From Oscillospiraceae bacterium (lineage in GTDB: Bacteria; Bacillota; Clostridia; Oscillospirales; Acutalibacteraceae): DNA of 5,211 nucleotides. Under the pieces are notes generated by a model. It worked only from the letters and a program-made list of their open reading frames with translations. It did not search any database and was not told the DNA's origin. Below, piece by piece: positions 1 to 5,104 of the stretch. Made by a program: the position numbers and the translations under genes. The DNA lies in assembly GCA_031262125.1 (NCBI GenBank), contig JAISII010000134.1:1-5211 (forward strand). Reading direction: 5' to 3'. Each line of letters begins with the position of its first letter. The stretch's first letter is position 1.

Positions 1-890
1 TCAATAACTGCTGCCTGCTCGGGGTATTTTGCATCAAACTCGGCATGCACAGCGTCATAAATCGGCTTCAGGCGGGCGTCACGCACGGTTTTGTCGTCGG
101 TGTCCAGTGCTGCTTTAACGTCGGTCTCGGCAAAATTATAAATTGCGTCAAACATTTCGGCAGCCGGTTCTGTGCTTTCAAAAGCAATTTTTTCTTTGCC
201 TATTTCGGCTTGAATTGATTTAATAAACTCGATGATTTTTTGGTTTTCTTCGTGACCAAAGATGATTGCGTTGTACATTTCGGTATCGGTAACGCAGTCG
301 GCACCTGCTTCAATCATCGCAATACGGTCGCTTGTAGAGGCAACGGTTGTGCTCATGCGAGAAACAGCTCTTTGTTCGGCAGTTGGGTTAATAACATACT
401 CGCCGTCAACCATACCAACCGAAATGCCCGAAATCGGACCTTTCCACGGAATATCGGAAATTGTAATCGCAATCGAAGTGCCAATCATAGCGGCAATTTC
501 GGGGCTGCAATCTTCGTCAACGCTCATAACCGTACAAACAACCGAAACATCGTTACGCATATCCTTAGGGAACAGCGGGCGAATAGGGCGGTCGATAACA
601 CGGCTTGTTAAAATTGCTTTGTCCGAGGGTCTGCCCTCACGGCGTTGGAAGCTGCCGGGTATTTTGCCCACCGAATACAGTTTTTCCTCATAATCAACCG
701 ATAAGGGGAAAAAGTCGATGCCGTCACGGGGTTTTGCCGACATTGTTACGGCAACCTGCACTGTTGTTTCGCCGTACCTAACAAGGCAAGAGCCGTTTGC
801 AAGCTGTGCCATTTTGCCTGTTTCGATAATCAGGGGGCGGCCTGCAAATTCTGTTTCAAACACTTTGAAACTGTCAAATGTTTTTTGCAT
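1..890 (-). CDS. pnp: Polyribonucleotide nucleotidyltransferase (PNPase), N-terminal 296 residues, cut by window edge
   Basis: PNPase is a phosphorolytic 3'-to-5' exoribonuclease that degrades mRNA in the cytoplasm; the family is usually about 700 residues. The frame is open from an ATG at 890 to the left edge, giving 296 codons (about 40% of the protein). Visible family landmarks are GKMAQLANGSCLVRYGET near residues 25-42, the highly conserved block GSFQRREGRPSDKAILTSR at 79-97 followed by VIDRPIRPLFP, and DGEYVINPT at 162-170. Together these make up the first RNase PH-like domain. The part from about residue 200 matches the helical linker that precedes the second RNase PH domain. The second RNase PH, KH and S1 domains lie outside the window. 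The start is supported by AGAAGGA (complement of 901-907), 10 nt upstream. The gene follows rpsO in the same direction with a 281-bp gap, the usual bacterial order. No strong promoter of its own is visible; TAAAAT at 1029-1034 (complement) lacks a good -35. Identification is from recognised motifs. Confidence 0.97.
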   Translation of the reverse strand, partial: MQKTFDSFKVFETEFAGRPLIIETGKMAQLANGSCLVRYGETTVQVAVTMSAKPRDGIDFFPLSVDYEEKLYSVGKIPGSFQRREGRPSDKAILTSRVIDRPIRPLFPKDMRNDVSVVCTVMSVDEDCSPEIAAMIGTSIAITISDIPWKGPISGISVGMVDGEYVINPTAEQRAVSRMSTTVASTSDRIAMIEAGADCVTDTEMYNAIIFGHEENQKIIEFIKSIQAEIGKEKIAFESTEPAAEMFDAIYNFAETDVKAALDTDDKTVRDARLKPIYDAVHAEFDAKYPEQAAVI

Positions 891-920
891 AGTAAAAAAA
901 TCCTTCTTTCGTTTTTTAGT

Positions 921-940
921 GCGTAGCAAAACGCTTACGC
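921..940 (-). promoter_or_regulatory. Stem-loop in the pnp 5' leader
   Basis: A 7-bp stem with a single bulged base and a 5-nt loop (GCGTAAGC, GTTTT, GCTACGC on the mRNA strand). It lies about 13 nt upstream of the pnp Shine-Dalgarno site. In E. coli, PNPase represses its own synthesis through a leader stem-loop cut by RNase III. A similar role here is an analogy only; the stem is short and nothing else supports it. Confidence 0.4.
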
Positions 941-1138
941 TTATTTAAAGGATTTTCCGATATGTTTAGCAATAAAATCAGCCGATGTTTGCTGCCCTTT
1001 TTATAATTAAAGCAGCGTACACAGGTTCATTTTACCGCTAAGAACACAACAGAAAACCCGATAAAGCAAATAAAGTGCAATTTGAATGTGTTTTAAGGCA
1101 AAACACAAACCAAATCTTTTGTTTGCAATAAAGTTTTC

Positions 1139-1165
1139 AAGGGCGGAAAAATTCCGCCCTTTTTT
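1139..1165. terminator. Perfect 10-bp hairpin between rpsO and pnp, T run on the plus strand
   Basis: The arms AAGGGCGGAA (1139-1148) and TTCCGCCCTT (1152-1161) are perfect complements with a 3-nt loop. The stem starts 11 nt past the rpsO stop. In the rpsO-pnp direction it is preceded by an A run and followed only by TTGAAAACTTT, so it should terminate poorly. On the plus strand it is followed by six T and looks like a good terminator. It probably acts as a leaky terminator or 3'-end stabiliser for rpsO mRNA that lets some transcription into pnp, and it may stop antisense transcription. Confidence 0.7.
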
Positions 1166-1171
1166 AATTGA

Positions 1172-1438
1172 TTATTTACGGATGCCCAAGCGAGCAATGA
1201 TTGAACGATAACGCTCAATGTCTACCTTAATAAGGTAGTTAAGCAGGCTTCTTCTTGCACCAACCATTTTCAAAAGTCCACGGCGGCTGTGATGATCCTT
1301 CTTGTGGGTTTTGAGATGTTCGGTTAAATCGTTAATGCGTTTTGTAAGCAATGCGATTTGAACCTCGGGCGAGCCTGTGTCGCCTTCGGCTTTTGCGTAT
1401 TCGGCAATTATTGCCTGTTTTTCGTCTTTGAGTAACAT
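1172..1438 (-). CDS. rpsO: 30S ribosomal protein S15
   Basis: S15 is a primary 16S rRNA-binding protein that sits at the three-way junction of the platform and helps start assembly of the small subunit. The 88-residue product has the usual family length (about 88-89). It carries the diagnostic stretches TGSPEVQIALLTKRINDLTEHL (residues 21-42, split here as TGSPEVQIALL and TKRINDLTEHL), KKDHHSRRGLL (46-56) and GARRSLLNYL (60-69). The His-His-Ser-Arg-Arg residues belong to the rRNA-contact region. The ATG at 1438 is preceded by AGGTGG (complement of 1449-1454) at a 10-nt spacing. It is the first gene of a probable rpsO-pnp unit, with its own promoter and a roughly 140-nt structured leader. Both suggest feedback control by S15, as known in several bacteria. 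Nothing in the protein is unusual. Confidence 0.98.
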   Translation of the reverse strand: MLLKDEKQAIIAEYAKAEGDTGSPEVQIALLTKRINDLTEHLKTHKKDHHSRRGLLKMVGARRSLLNYLIKVDIERYRSIIARLGIRK

Positions 1439-1577
1439 TGTTTATGTTCCACCTTTTTTTAATTTTGCCCTAAGCAATTACAGTAAGCGGATGGTGAATT
1501 GCCGCCGTAGTGGCGGCTTTAGCCGCAAACCGAAAAAGGGGCTTTGCCTTTTGCAAAAGCTTGATTTTTACTCTTGC
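1439..1577 (-). promoter_or_regulatory. Structured rpsO 5' leader, candidate S15 autoregulatory element
   Basis: The transcript from the promoter at 1584-1612 has a leader of about 140 nt. In mRNA order it can form three structures. The first is an AU/GC hairpin over 1534-1552 (AAAAGG with CCTTTT; the loop can pair further as GGC/GCC). The second is GCGGC-UAAA-GCCGC over 1526-1513. The third is GCCGCC-ACUAC-GGCGGC over 1517-1501. The second and third share the GCCGCC segment, so they exclude each other. Further on, UUCACC (complement of 1493-1498) can pair for six positions, with one G-U, with GGUGGA of the ribosome binding site (complement of 1448-1453). S15 leaders that control rpsO are known in several bacterial groups with differing folds. 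I do not recognise a specific known class here, so the autoregulatory role is inferred. Confidence 0.5.
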
Positions 1578-1583
1578 TTAATT

Positions 1584-1612
1584 AGTTTACCACAAAAAAT
1601 GTGGTTTGTAAA
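1584..1612 (-). promoter_or_regulatory. Vegetative (sigma-A type) promoter of rpsO
   Basis: On the minus strand TTTACA (complement of 1607-1612) and TAAACT (complement of 1584-1589) are separated by exactly 17 bp. That is one mismatch from the -35 consensus at two positions and a fair -10. The start would fall near 1577. The spacer contains a perfect dyad, ACCACA and TGTGGT around five A/T bases (1589-1605), which could be an operator. Confidence 0.65.
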
Positions 1613-1629
1613 GTTTTTGTAAGATTTTT

Positions 1630-1650
1630 TTGTGCCAAAGGCACTTTTTT
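1630..1650. repeat. Short hairpin repeat, copy 1 (GTGCC-AAA-GGCAC plus T run)
   Basis: An exact 21-bp match to 1721-1741. It is a 5-bp perfect inverted repeat (1632-1644) with a 3-nt loop followed by six T on the plus strand, and it also has T bases before it. It resembles a minimal intrinsic terminator reading in the plus direction, although no plus-strand gene lies nearby. Confidence 0.7.
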
Positions 1651-1720
1651 CGTTACAAACCTTTAAAAAAGACCTTTAATTTTGTTCTCGGTTCAAAGCG
1701 AACGCATAATTTAAAGCCTG

Positions 1721-1741
1721 TTGTGCCAAAGGCACTTTTTT
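1721..1741. repeat. Short hairpin repeat, copy 2
   Basis: Identical over 21 bp to 1630-1650, 91 bp away and in the same orientation; the inverted repeat is 1723-1735 with T bases at 1736-1741. It lies only 6 bp from the larger hairpin at 1748-1774, so the end of the surface-protein transcript passes through two stems in a row. The 355-bp stretch from 1439 to 1793 holds these repeats, the rpsO promoter and leader and the 3' hairpin, and I see no gene in it. Confidence 0.7.
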
Positions 1742-1747
1742 GCAAAG

Positions 1748-1774
1748 CAGCCCCGCCGTTTTTTGGCAGGGCTG
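1748..1774 (-). terminator. Probable transcription terminator of the VWA surface-protein gene
   Basis: A 10-bp stem, CAGCCCTGCC with GGCGGGGCTG on the mRNA strand (one G-U pair) and a 7-nt A-rich loop, lies 20 nt past the stop codon at 1794. The following bases are CTTTGC, not a clean U run, so termination may be imperfect or need a factor. The opposite strand has TTGTTATAT after the stem. The position just after the gene is the main support. Confidence 0.65.
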
Positions 1775-1793
1775 TTGTTATATAGTAGTTTAA

Positions 1794-3659
1794 TTATTTT
1801 TTAGAGCTTTGCTTTGCAGCCTGTGCATTATTGTAAAGCCTAAATGCAGCCACCGTCGCCAAACCAACCGCCGAGAACATTGCAAGCAACACAAACAGCA
1901 AAAGGTTTGCACTGTCGCCTGTTTTGGGGCTCGTGGGCATGTCGGGTTCTGTCGTTGTTTGAACAGGCACGGTTGTTGCCGAGGGTACGATTGTGGTTTC
2001 GGATTCGGCGATTTCGGATTCTGTTATCGCTTCGGGTGTTGGTGTTGTTTCGGGTTCTGTAGTTGGTTGGGGCTCAGTTGTTGGTTGGGGTTCTGTTGTC
2101 GTTTCTGCCCCTGTTGTTTGCAGCTCTGTTGTAGCTTCGGGTACCGCTGTAGTTTCGGGTGGTGTTGTTATAACTGCCCTGCCGCTAACAGCGGGGATGT
2201 TAAAATAAGCCGTTAAAGTTTCGCTGTAGGTCGTAACCGGGTTTTCGGGGTTTTGTGAAGATTCGGATATTTCCTGCACGATATAATTAAGGTAGGTTAC
2301 ACCGTTTGTTGCAACGGTGGCAGTGGGGTTGCTCATTGCAATTGTGTTAAGCTTAACCCTGTATTTAAGGTTATAAACTGTGCTGCCGTCTTTATCGGTT
2401 GTGCTGGCAGCGTTCCAAAGGTTCCACCTTAATGTGTTGCTTCCAAAACTCAAATAATTTAAGCCCGAAAGGTCGCTTAGTACATCATCATTTTGGTCAA
2501 GCATACCTAAAAACTCAACATTTGCACCCATTGGGTCAATAACCCGCCATGCGTTTGCAATACGAGTAATCCTCTGCACAATTGCTTCAAAAGCCTCTGA
2601 CAAAGCGTTGCCGTCGCCTACAATGTAACCGCAGCCGTCGTTAATCTGCTCGCCTGTTTGGGAGTTAAACTCTGCCGCACCGTTTGTGGCAGCTTCGAGC
2701 AACCATTTTAGCTGCTCTCGGTCTACTGTATAGCCGATTGTGTAAAGGGTAACCTCTGCCCTGTCGTGCAGAACTTTTGCTGCTGCCTCGGCGTTTTGCT
2801 GTGCCTGAGCATTTTGCGATTGAGTAGTTGATGCACCAAAGCCCATATCCATAGCTACCTGAACCTGACCGTCGGTAAGGAAGATTACGTTAAACTCAGC
2901 AATATTTGCGTTTGCAGCTTCCATTTCGTCAATTAAGTCCGACGCTGTTGTTAGTGCTGGGGCAGGGTTTGTCCAGTTGCCTAAATAGCGGTCTAAATCT
3001 AAAACATAGTTTTTAACAGCGGTTTTATTTGCACTGTCGGTGCCGTCGGTATTATTGGCAATGTTAACCCACTTTTGCCCCGCAATTATGTTGTCGGTTG
3101 CATTGTCGGAATTTTGATTGAAAGTGATAAGCGAGAAATATTTGTCGCCGGTGCCGTCTGCATAAGTGTCAACAAATTCTAAAGCCGATTGCTGTGCAAA
3201 ATGCAGGCGTTGCTCATTTGTGGGCACACCGCTTTGCTGCGTGCCGTCAAGGTTATACCGCATCGAGGTGCTGGTATCAAAAATTAAAATGGTGTACGAT
3301 GCCGCCGAAGCGTCAAGCAAATTCGGGTTTGTTTTCCATTCCTGAAAATCCTGAGATGCTTTAACTTTCAGTTCGATGTCAAAAACATTGTCGGCATCTG
3401 TGCCACTTATGCTTTTTTGCACTGTAATCAGTTCATCATCTGTTTGGAAAATAGCGGCATCCGGTGTGGCAATAGGATTTCCTGTTATTGTGCCGTCGGT
3501 TTGGCTTACCGCATAGTAACCCTCAATTTGCCCTGCACTTGAAATGCTTGCCGAAGAAGCGGAAAAAATTGTTATTCCTGCAAGGGTTGAGAGAGTTATT
3601 GCAACAACCATTGCAACATAAACCCCTTTTGTAATTGTGTGCTTTGCTTTTTTGAACAT
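1794..3659 (-). CDS. Sortase-anchored cell-surface protein with a von Willebrand factor A domain
   Basis: A 621-residue secreted wall protein, probably an adhesin or pilin-like surface protein; its ligand cannot be read from the sequence. In order it has a signal peptide (basic MFKKAKH, hydrophobic about 13-33); a segment around 78-100 (ITVQKSISG...FDIELKVK) like the strand preceding VWA domains in Gram-positive surface proteins; a VWA domain from about 120 to 370; a beta-rich segment of about 373-490; a Thr/Pro/Glu-rich wall-spanning stalk of about 495-576 with TTEPQP repeats; SPKTGD at 577-582; a membrane helix at about 584-606; and a tail ending KQSSKK. The metal site is intact: D128-T-S130-T-S132, the probable T230 (WTNPAPAL), and D263 in FLTDG. 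SPKTG differs from LPXTG at the first position; such (S/N/P)PxTG signals are used by some clostridial sortases, notably C. difficile SrtB. No sortase gene is in the window. AAGGGAG (complement of 3669-3675) lies 9 nt before the ATG. The gene appears monocistronic, with its own promoter and 3' hairpin. Confidence 0.9.
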   Translation of the reverse strand: MFKKAKHTITKGVYVAMVVAITLSTLAGITIFSASSASISSAGQIEGYYAVSQTDGTITGNPIATPDAAIFQTDDELITVQKSISGTDADNVFDIELKVKASQDFQEWKTNPNLLDASAASYTILIFDTSTSMRYNLDGTQQSGVPTNEQRLHFAQQSALEFVDTYADGTGDKYFSLITFNQNSDNATDNIIAGQKWVNIANNTDGTDSANKTAVKNYVLDLDRYLGNWTNPAPALTTASDLIDEMEAANANIAEFNVIFLTDGQVQVAMDMGFGASTTQSQNAQAQQNAEAAAKVLHDRAEVTLYTIGYTVDREQLKWLLEAATNGAAEFNSQTGEQINDGCGYIVGDGNALSEAFEAIVQRITRIANAWRVIDPMGANVEFLGMLDQNDDVLSDLSGLNYLSFGSNTLRWNLWNAASTTDKDGSTVYNLKYRVKLNTIAMSNPTATVATNGVTYLNYIVQEISESSQNPENPVTTYSETLTAYFNIPAVSGRAVITTPPETTAVPEATTELQTTGAETTTEPQPTTEPQPTTEPETTPTPEAITESEIAESETTIVPSATTVPVQTTTEPDMPTSPKTGDSANLLLFVLLAMFSAVGLATVAAFRLYNNAQAAKQSSKK

Positions 3660-3814
3660 TAATGTGTTCTCCCTTCAAACCTTTAAAAACAATTGCCCTT
3701 GTTTTGCCTTTTTTATGCAAATTCACGCTATTTCAACGCTTTATTGCATTGGGCAACAGCCATATACCTCAAAATTTGTTTTAAAGCCTTTGCGTAAACT
3801 CGTAATTTCTTACG
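3660..3814 (-). promoter_or_regulatory. Roughly 155-nt leader of the VWA gene
   Basis: The leader downstream of the promoter at 3822-3850 is long for a single-gene transcript. It begins with a perfect hairpin, CGTAA-GAAA-TTACG (complement of 3801-3814), capped by a GNRA tetraloop. It contains UUGCCC near 3750-3755 that can pair with GGGCAA nearer the gene (3691-3697 region). A short frame of 11 codons (3763 to 3728, MAVAQCNKALK) has GAGG only 3 nt before its ATG. No terminator and no riboswitch class that I recognise is present. A regulatory role is a guess from length and pairing. Confidence 0.3.
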
Positions 3815-3821
3815 GCAGCTT

Positions 3822-3850
3822 ATAATAGCAAAAAATGTTGAGGTTGTAAA
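3822..3850 (-). promoter_or_regulatory. Vegetative (sigma-A type) promoter of the VWA gene
   Basis: On the minus strand TTTACA (complement of 3845-3850) and TATTAT (complement of 3822-3827) are spaced by exactly 17 bp. The -35 is the same as that of rpsO. The start would be near 3814-3815, and no better promoter is visible closer to the gene. Confidence 0.6.
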
Positions 3851-3851
3851 C

Positions 3852-3885
3852 GGTTTCGCACAAGTTTTTGTGTGTAACTTAAACC
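3852..3885. repeat. Imperfect dyad directly upstream of the VWA promoter
   Basis: CGCACAA (3857-3863) and TTGTGTG (3868-3874) form a 7-bp inverted repeat with a 4-nt centre. It is bracketed by GGTTT (3852-3856) and AAACC (3881-3885). It begins 2 bp beyond the -35 of the VWA promoter, a position suited to an activator or repressor site. No known operator is recognised. A second, wider 9-bp inverted pair, CTCGTAATT (3799-3807) and AATTACGAG (3907-3915), flanks the promoter and may be chance. Confidence 0.35.
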
Positions 3886-3964
3886 ATTTTTGTTACTATT
3901 TACCATAATTACGAGCAAAAACGGCATATTTGTGTTTTTTTTGGCATAACTTGTAACAAAACAC

Positions 3965-3992
3965 TTGACATATGGTTTGAAAAGAGTATAAT
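3965..3992 (+). promoter_or_regulatory. Perfect-consensus vegetative promoter on the plus strand with no gene behind it
   Basis: TTGACA (3965-3970) and TATAAT (3987-3992) both match the sigma-70/sigma-A consensus exactly with a 16-bp spacer. The predicted start is near 3999. The transcript would run almost at once into the hairpin at 4003-4037, giving an RNA of about 40 nt; readthrough would be antisense to the PHP phosphatase gene. The 400-bp stretch from 3660 to 4059 holds this promoter, the VWA promoter and leader and the hairpin, and I see no gene in it. Confidence 0.65.
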
Positions 3993-4002
3993 AACTAATA
4001 TT

Positions 4003-4039
4003 AAAGGCAACGGAGCTTTAAACGCACCGCTGCCTTTTT
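4003..4039. terminator. Bidirectional terminator hairpin 3' of the PHP phosphatase gene
   Basis: The arms 4003-4016 and 4024-4037 pair at 12 of 14 positions (A-C and A-A mismatches) around a 7-nt loop, TTTAAAC. On the plus strand the stem runs into five T (4035-4039). On the minus strand it lies 23 nt past the PHP stop and is followed by TTTAATATTAG. It thus serves as the phosphatase terminator, and as a stronger one for anything started at the plus-strand promoter just upstream. Confidence 0.75.
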
Positions 4040-4059
4040 GTATTTTCATTTTTGTTTTG

Positions 4060-4878
4060 CTATAGTGCCACCGACACGGGGTTATGGTTTGCATAATAAA
4101 CATAGCTGCCAAAGCCTGCCTTTTGCAGGCAAGCCGCAGCCGCCTCAAACCCCTGCCCTATTGTGCCGAAAACGTGCGAGTCGCTGCCTAAGGTTACATA
4201 TTTGCCGCCAAGGCGGTAAAACAGCCGCACAATTTCTTCATCCGGCAAAAACGTGCCGTAATCCCTAAACAGCTCCGAGGTGTTAACCTCAAGTGCTTTG
4301 CCCCGTATTGCCAACGTATGCAAAATTCGGGCTATTGCGACGCCATTGCTTTTCAGTGCATCTACCCTAACACCGGTATCCCTGAAGATATACCTAAGCG
4401 GGTATGTCAAATGTGCAAGGCTGTCAAACTCGGCATTTTGTGCTGTGGTTAAAACCTGTGCAAAATAGCCCTCCAGCACTTGGCTGTAATCGGTCTTTGA
4501 AAAATCAATATAATAATATTCGTTGCCATTTATGTCTGCATGAACCGAAGCAAGCACAAAATCGGTTTCTCCATAGCTTGCAACATGGTTTGCTGTTTGT
4601 TTGCTCAGGCAAGGCTGCCCAAACTCAATCCCCTTAAAAATTTGCAACTTGTTTACATATTTTGCCTGTGCCGCTGCAATCTCTTTAAACGATTGCGGGA
4701 TTAAAACATCCGAGTTGCCGAACTCATAAGCATCACTGCCGACACCATAGCTTTCAATATGGTCGGTTATGGTTATGCCACAAACGCCTTTTAAAATTGC
4801 ACTTTGGCAAATTTCATCAACCGTGCTTTTGGCATCGAGGGAGTTTTTGCTGTGGATATGGGTGTCGTAAATTTTCAT
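4060..4878 (-). CDS. PHP-family phosphatase, histidinol-phosphatase (HisJ/HisK) type
   Basis: A 272-residue cytoplasmic metal-dependent phosphatase of the PHP superfamily, in the length range of HisJ/HisK enzymes that convert L-histidinol phosphate to histidinol in histidine synthesis (EC 3.1.3.15). The metal and catalytic residues are all visible: D5-T-H7-I-H9 at the N-terminus, D39-H40 in ITITDH, E85 in KGIEFG, H113 in ASVHADI, H156 in LAHLTYP, and D233/H235 in LGSDSH. The end (IGQGFEAAAACLQKAGF) fits the family. No other his gene is near, so another small phosphate ester could be the true substrate; PHP proteins outside his operons often remain unassigned. The ATG at 4878 is preceded by AAGAGG (complement of 4885-4890) at 6 nt. 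It is divergent from the ACT-domain gene and appears to be transcribed alone, ending at the hairpin at 4003-4037. Confidence 0.88.
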   Translation of the reverse strand: MKIYDTHIHSKNSLDAKSTVDEICQSAILKGVCGITITDHIESYGVGSDAYEFGNSDVLIPQSFKEIAAAQAKYVNKLQIFKGIEFGQPCLSKQTANHVASYGETDFVLASVHADINGNEYYYIDFSKTDYSQVLEGYFAQVLTTAQNAEFDSLAHLTYPLRYIFRDTGVRVDALKSNGVAIARILHTLAIRGKALEVNTSELFRDYGTFLPDEEIVRLFYRLGGKYVTLGSDSHVFGTIGQGFEAAAACLQKAGFGSYVYYANHNPVSVAL

Positions 4879-4919
4879 TTGTAACCTCTTGTTAGTTTTA
4901 AAACTAATTCTTTTGGCTA

Positions 4920-4948
4920 ATTATACAATATTTTTTTAAATTTGCATA
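4920..4948 (-). promoter_or_regulatory. Probable promoter of the PHP phosphatase gene
   Basis: A perfect TATAAT (complement of 4920-4925) lies about 41 nt before the start codon. At 17 bp upstream is TATGCA (complement of 4943-4948), which matches the -35 consensus at only three positions. The A/T-rich spacer and the exact -10 make it plausible but weak. Confidence 0.45.
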
Positions 4949-4985
4949 GCTTTTTTACTTTACTTTTTAAATTTAAAGGAGTAAA

Positions 4986-5012
4986 ATGTTACTTAAAAGT
5001 TTGGTTTATTAG
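4986..5012 (+). CDS. Possible 8-residue leader peptide (MLLKSLVY)
   Basis: ATG at 4986 follows AAAGGAG (4975-4981) by 4 nt, which is the best Shine-Dalgarno match in the window. The frame reads MLLKSLVY and stops at 5010-5012, where the hairpin at 5012-5035 begins. Three of eight residues are leucine, two of them adjacent. It sits about 90 nt upstream of an ACT-domain gene, a family that often senses amino acids. A translated attenuator-like peptide is possible; a chance frame in AT-rich DNA cannot be excluded, and no promoter upstream of it is clear. Confidence 0.35.
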   Translation: MLLKSLVY

Positions 5013-5035
5013 TACCGCCGCCTACGGCGGGGTAC
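5012..5035 (+). promoter_or_regulatory. GC-rich hairpin in the ACT-gene leader
   Basis: GTACC-GCCG (5012-5020), loop CCTA and CGGC-GG-GGTAC (5025-5035) form nine pairs with a 2-nt bulge. An alternative is a perfect CCGCCG/CGGCGG 6-bp stem. It has no T run after it, so it is not a classical terminator. Its core, GCCGCC followed by TACGGCGG, recurs with a 2-nt insertion in the rpsO leader hairpin (minus strand, 1501-1517). Confidence 0.55.
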
Positions 5036-5104
5036 GCTGGGGTTACTTTACAATTTAAATTTTAAGAAGCAAAATACTACCAAAACAAAAAAAGAGAGGC
5101 AATT

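Noticed and set aside
262..693. A 143-codon plus-strand open frame over pnp.
   Set aside because: It is antisense to clearly conserved PNPase sequence, lacks a ribosome site, and reads as low-information mirror protein.
1377..1622. An 81-codon plus-strand frame across the start of rpsO and its leader.
   Set aside because: It is antisense to rpsO and its promoter region, without a ribosome site or plausible protein features.
1809..2216. Plus-strand open frames rich in Cys/Phe/Gly or Ser/Val.
   Set aside because: They mirror the repetitive Thr/Pro/Glu codons of the VWA protein stalk; the odd composition comes from the antisense of that repeat.
3523..3726. A 67-codon minus-strand frame with a GTG start upstream of the VWA gene.
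   Set aside because: It overlaps the well-supported VWA start and signal peptide in another frame, has no ribosome site of its own, and shows no recognisable protein pattern.
3750..3830. A c-di-GMP-I (GEMM) riboswitch in the VWA leader: a GAAA-capped hairpin, then ACGCAAAGGC and TATATGGCTGTTGCC, resemble parts of that aptamer.
   Set aside because: The conserved 5' GGCAAAC segment that forms P1 is missing, there is no CCUAAG half of the tetraloop receptor, the spacing between the hairpin and ACGCAAAG is wrong, and the predicted transcript start lies too late. A covariance-model search would settle it.
3909..4148. A 79-codon minus-strand frame spanning the 3' end of the PHP gene, the hairpin and the plus-strand promoter.
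   Set aside because: It is out of frame with the conserved phosphatase and begins inside it; no ribosome site is visible.
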